NCBI GenBank assembly: GCA_965260935.1
Contig: OZ253374.1
Span: 1,488,001-1,552,000 of the forward strand
Direction of reading: 5' to 3'
DNA: 64,000 nt
DNA from: JBBROS01 sp965260935
Lineage (GTDB): Bacteria > Pseudomonadota > Alphaproteobacteria > Acetobacterales > Acetobacteraceae
Under the pieces are notes generated by a model. It was given only the letters and a program-made list of their open reading frames with translations, was not told the origin of the DNA and made no database searches. Positions within the stretch are counted from its first letter, which is position 1. Each line of letters begins with the position of its first letter. Below are positions 61,145 through 64,000 of this stretch, piece after piece. The position numbers and the translations under genes were made by a program.

Positions 61145-63375
61145 GGCGTCGCCCCCACCGGTGCGCGGGCGGCGGCAAGGGCCGGGCCGCAGACATCGGT
61201 GAACGGCACGCTCAGGGAGAAGCCGAAGCGTCCGGGAGCGATGCCGCCGCGCTCGAGCGCAGGCGTCGGGGAGGCGATCGGGCCGGTCAGGCGGATCGGG
61301 CCGCCGACATTGACGCCGCCGATGTTGATGGTGGGGCGGACCCGGAGGTTGAGAGTGTCGTTGACAAGGTTCACGCTGCCCTCAGCTTGCAACTGGACGC
61401 GGCTGGTGTCGAGGGCGAAGGCGTGGATTTCGGCCTGGCCGTTCTTCAACTCCGCGCCCGTGGCCAGGCAGCGCACGCGGCTCTCGCCTTCCGCGTCGAT
61501 GGGCAGGTTGGCGGCGCGCAGAACGGCGCCGAACAGGCCGACGAGGGCTTTGTTGCCGATCTGGCCGTCGGTGAGCGCGATGCCGGCGTGGCCATTGAGG
61601 GTGGGGAGCATGGCGCGCAGGGTGTTGCCGGCGGCCTGAAGGTTGAGATTGAGGTCGAGCGCGCCGGTGAGGACGTCCTTCGCGCCGGCTGCGGCGGCGA
61701 TGGAGGCGGCATGGAGCTTCGGCGCTTGCAAAACAACGGCGGCGGTCGGCGGCGCAGCGGCGGCATCGGCGTCGAGCCGGGCCTCCATCGCGCCGCTGGG
61801 GGCGGTGAGGTTGGCCGGGTCGAGGCGGAGCTTGCCGTCTTGCAGCGCGAGGTGGGCCTTGATGGCGCGGTATTCGACGCCTTGGAGGCGGGCTTCGGCG
61901 CCGGTGAACTGGAGGTCGGCGTCGGCCCGGCGAAGCACGGCGAACGGCAGAGGCCGGTCCAGGACGCTCGGGACGGGCGCAGCCGGGGCGGTCGGGACCG
62001 GTGCGCTGGGCGGTGGCGTTCTAGGCGGCATGAAGGCGTCGAGATCGAGCCGTTGCGAGACCAGGGCGCCGCGGAGCGAGGGGCGGGGCTTGCTGCCCAA
62101 AGCGAGGTCGCCGGCCAGGTCGCCCTGCTTGCTGCCGAAGCGGAGGCCGCGGACGACGAGGCCCGGCCCTGTTGGCAGCGGCAGGAGGCGGGCATCGAGC
62201 GTGATGTCTTGCAGCATCGGGAGGGAGAGGCCGGCCAGGGCGCCGGTGCGGTGCAGATCGGGGATCTTGGCCGCGACGGTGACGGCAAGGGCTGGGTTGG
62301 ACGGCGGCGCAAGAACCCCATGCCCGCTCAGGCTCGCGCCGTCGGTCAGGATCAGGGCCTGGAACGGGACCAGTCCGCCTTGCAGGACGGCATTCAATGG
62401 GTCGGCGTTGAAGGCCATTGAGAGCGGCAAATCGCGCAGGCGGGCTTCGGCCACGAGCTTGAGCGGCTTGCCGGGGGCCTGTGCCTCGAGATCAAGCCGG
62501 GTGAGTTGCAGCCCCGGCACAAGGACGCCGAGGTCGGACGGGGCGGCGGTCCCATGCAGGCTGCCAAGGCCGGCGGGGCCGAGTTGGGCGGAAAAATCAA
62601 CGCCTTTCACAGACGGGACAGGGCGGCCCAGCAAGGGCTGGAGCGCCGCGGTATCCGGAGCAAGGGCACGGATGGCCAACTCGCCGCCGAGCTGCCCGGC
62701 GACGGTGAGCGCAAGGCCGCCGCCGACGGCGGAGACGTTGATCGGGGCGGGCATCCGGGTGAGTGGGCCGGACGTTCCGCTCAGAGCGAAATTGACCTCC
62801 TTGATCGCCAGCGTGCCTTGCAGCGGGCCGCCGGAGGGAACGAAGGCCAGCGACGGGATGGTGATCGGCGCCGTGTCCTGCCATTGCAGGCGGGCATCGT
62901 TGACAGTGACTTGCCCGATCGTGAGCGCGTTGGATGCGGACCTGGCCGGCGCAGTGGCCGGGCTGCCCGAGGCCGGCGGCGGCGTTGAGACGGGCTGCCA
63001 GTTGCCCTGGCCAGCCGCGTTCCGCTCCAGGCGTATGTCTGGATGATCCAGGGTAACGGATTGCACTTCAATTTGACCGGAGAGAAGCGGGCGGAGCGGC
63101 AGGCGGACGACGAGCCGCTGCAGGGTGGCGAAGTCCGGGCGGGAGAAGCCGGAGGGGTTGAGCAGGGCGATGTTGGTGGCCGTGACGGTCGGCGCGGAGG
63201 ACCAGGCGAGGCGGAGGGGTCCGTCGATGCGGAGCGCGTGGCCGGTGGCGCGCTCGATGGCGGCGGCGATGCGGGCGCGGACGAAGCCGCTGTTGAGGAG
63301 CGCGCCGCCGCCGACGTAGGCCGCGAGCGGCAGCAGGACGACGATGGCGAGCAGGACAAGGCCGGCGCGCTTCAT
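61141..63375 (-). CDS. AsmA-family inner-membrane protein
   Basis: This 744-aa protein has one N-terminal transmembrane helix (RAGLVLLAIVVLLPLAAYVG) and a long beta-strand-rich periplasmic part. The N-terminal AsmA domain has FVRARIAAAIERATGHALRI and RLEGVEYRAIKAHLAL-like repeats; the C-terminal AsmA_2 part has LNGHAGIALTDGQIGNKALV. AsmA-like proteins bridge the inner and outer membranes and are thought to move phospholipids. It overlaps the pseudouridine synthase and ATP12 genes by 4 bp each. Confidence 0.92.
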   Translation of the reverse strand: MKRAGLVLLAIVVLLPLAAYVGGGALLNSGFVRARIAAAIERATGHALRIDGPLRLAWSSAPTVTATNIALLNPSGFSRPDFATLQRLVVRLPLRPLLSGQIEVQSVTLDHPDIRLERNAAGQGNWQPVSTPPPASGSPATAPARSASNALTIGQVTVNDARLQWQDTAPITIPSLAFVPSGGPLQGTLAIKEVNFALSGTSGPLTRMPAPINVSAVGGGLALTVAGQLGGELAIRALAPDTAALQPLLGRPVPSVKGVDFSAQLGPAGLGSLHGTAAPSDLGVLVPGLQLTRLDLEAQAPGKPLKLVAEARLRDLPLSMAFNADPLNAVLQGGLVPFQALILTDGASLSGHGVLAPPSNPALAVTVAAKIPDLHRTGALAGLSLPMLQDITLDARLLPLPTGPGLVVRGLRFGSKQGDLAGDLALGSKPRPSLRGALVSQRLDLDAFMPPRTPPPSAPVPTAPAAPVPSVLDRPLPFAVLRRADADLQFTGAEARLQGVEYRAIKAHLALQDGKLRLDPANLTAPSGAMEARLDADAAAAPPTAAVVLQAPKLHAASIAAAAGAKDVLTGALDLNLNLQAAGNTLRAMLPTLNGHAGIALTDGQIGNKALVGLFGAVLRAANLPIDAEGESRVRCLATGAELKNGQAEIHAFALDTSRVQLQAEGSVNLVNDTLNLRVRPTINIGGVNVGGPIRLTGPIASPTPALERGGIAPGRFGFSLSVPFTDVCGPALAAARAPVGATP

Positions 63376-64000
63376 CGCCGGGCGGCCCTCGCGGGCGGGC
63401 GGGCCTCGAAGCCGAGCGTCTTGAACGTTTCGCGCATGTGCGGCGGCAAGGCGGCCTCGACGACGAGACGCCCGCCGGCGGGGTGCGGCAGGTCAAGCCC
63501 GCGTGCGTGGAGGTGGAGCTTGTCCGGCAGGCCCTCGATGACGGCGTTGCCGGCGTTGTTCTGGTCCGGCTCGTGATACTTGCGGTCGCCGACGATGGGC
63601 GCGCCGAGGGCGACGCAGTGGACGCGGAGCTGGTGGGTGCGGCCGGTGACGGGGCTGAGCTCCAGCCAGGCCAGCTTCTGCCCGGCGTTGTCCAGGGTGC
63701 GGTAGTCGGTTACGGCGCGCTGGGCGTCGTCGTCGTCGCGGGTGGCGGGGACGCTGCGTTCGCCGCGGGCGCCGGCGTACTTGAGCAGGGGAAGGTCGAT
63801 GCGGCCCTCGACCGGGACGGGACGCCCGGCGACGACGGCCCAGTAGGTTTTCTGCACGGCCCGGCCGCGGAAGGCGCTCGCGAGCTTGGCGGCCACGCCG
63901 GGCGTGCGGGCGAGGACCAAAGTGCCGGAGGTGTCGCGGTCCAGGCGGTGAACCAGGCGGGGACGGACGCCGGTCTCGTTGCGGAGGGCGTCGAGCATGC
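63372..64000 (-). CDS. RluC/RluD-family pseudouridine synthase, 3' part only
   Basis: The gene enters from the right edge; about 209 codons of its 3' end are in the window. The catalytic motif VHRLDRDTSGTLVLART with the essential Asp and the RNA-binding LSPVTGRTHQLRVHCVALGA are clear. The missing part would contain the S4-like N-terminus. RluC acts on U955, 2504 and 2580 of 23S rRNA; RluD on U1911-1917. Which of the two applies here cannot be told. It is first in the coupled set with AsmA, ATP12 and acylphosphatase. Confidence 0.93.
   Translation of the reverse strand, partial: MLDALRNETGVRPRLVHRLDRDTSGTLVLARTPGVAAKLASAFRGRAVQKTYWAVVAGRPVPVEGRIDLPLLKYAGARGERSVPATRDDDDAQRAVTDYRTLDNAGQKLAWLELSPVTGRTHQLRVHCVALGAPIVGDRKYHEPDQNNAGNAVIEGLPDKLHLHARGLDLPHPAGGRLVVEAALPPHMRETFKTLGFEARPPARAARR

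Overview
The window is a 64 kb piece of a GC-rich bacterial chromosome with dense coding and many 1-4 nt start/stop overlaps. Gene content points to an Alphaproteobacterium, most likely Acetobacteraceae (Rhodospirillales): MmcB-type repair protein, ATP12 chaperone, three-gene pntAA/pntAB/pntB, DUF6362 and DUF2142 proteins, RTX-like glycine-rich exoproteins and a bacterial type III polyketide synthase. The species assignment is inference; no rRNA gene is present.

Layout. 1-4.4 kb: a type III polyketide synthase coupled to a methyltransferase that runs off the left edge, two stress/envelope proteins and a large secreted protein, all on the minus strand. 4.5-12.3 kb: argG, a GAF protein, a DUF6362 pair, an RTX-like exoprotein followed by two strong hairpins and a proline-rich micro-protein, then an acyltransferase and a DUF2142 membrane protein. 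12.4-19.6 kb: a lipoprotein with a degenerate hydrolase fold, an MFS carrier, a PPOX flavoprotein, then cysS-trmJ-PBP1 with overlapping ends. 19.8-25.6 kb: two tandem EAL-like proteins, a phosphoesterase, hldE, mmcB and phhB. 25.6-31.6 kb: six overlapping plus-strand genes (zincin, ATP-grasp ligase, methyltransferase, peptide-type ABC binding protein and two permeases, no ATPase). 31.8-41.9 kb: a Gly/Ser/Met repeat protein, a TRAP transporter, an odd MBL-fold protein, a Doc/AbrB toxin-antitoxin pair with its palindromic operator, an acyl-CoA synthetase and assorted small enzymes. 41.9-46.4 kb: proton-translocating transhydrogenase on the minus strand, with a MarR regulator and EamA exporter divergent from it. 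46.4-48.3 kb: a mobile-DNA patch, with a decayed IS630-type element (TA-flanked inverted repeats) next to an intact ISAs1-type element with a 10-bp target duplication. 48.6-53 kb: a coupled glycosyltransferase/methyltransferase set. 53-64 kb: a low-GC hypothetical gene, a parS-like site, an AlkA-type glycosylase, a J-domain protein with malic enzyme, tRNA-Leu(GAG), lipB, and a coupled RluC/D-AsmA-ATP12-acylphosphatase set that leaves the window on the right.

The least ordinary features are: a 46-nt long-hairpin repeat present three times (19.6, 55.6 and 58.5 kb); two genes whose only plausible starts are CTG codons; the lipoprotein that lost catalytic Ser and His; the ATP-grasp/methyltransferase/ATPase-less ABC operon; and a 15/16 match to the parS consensus at 54.04 kb.
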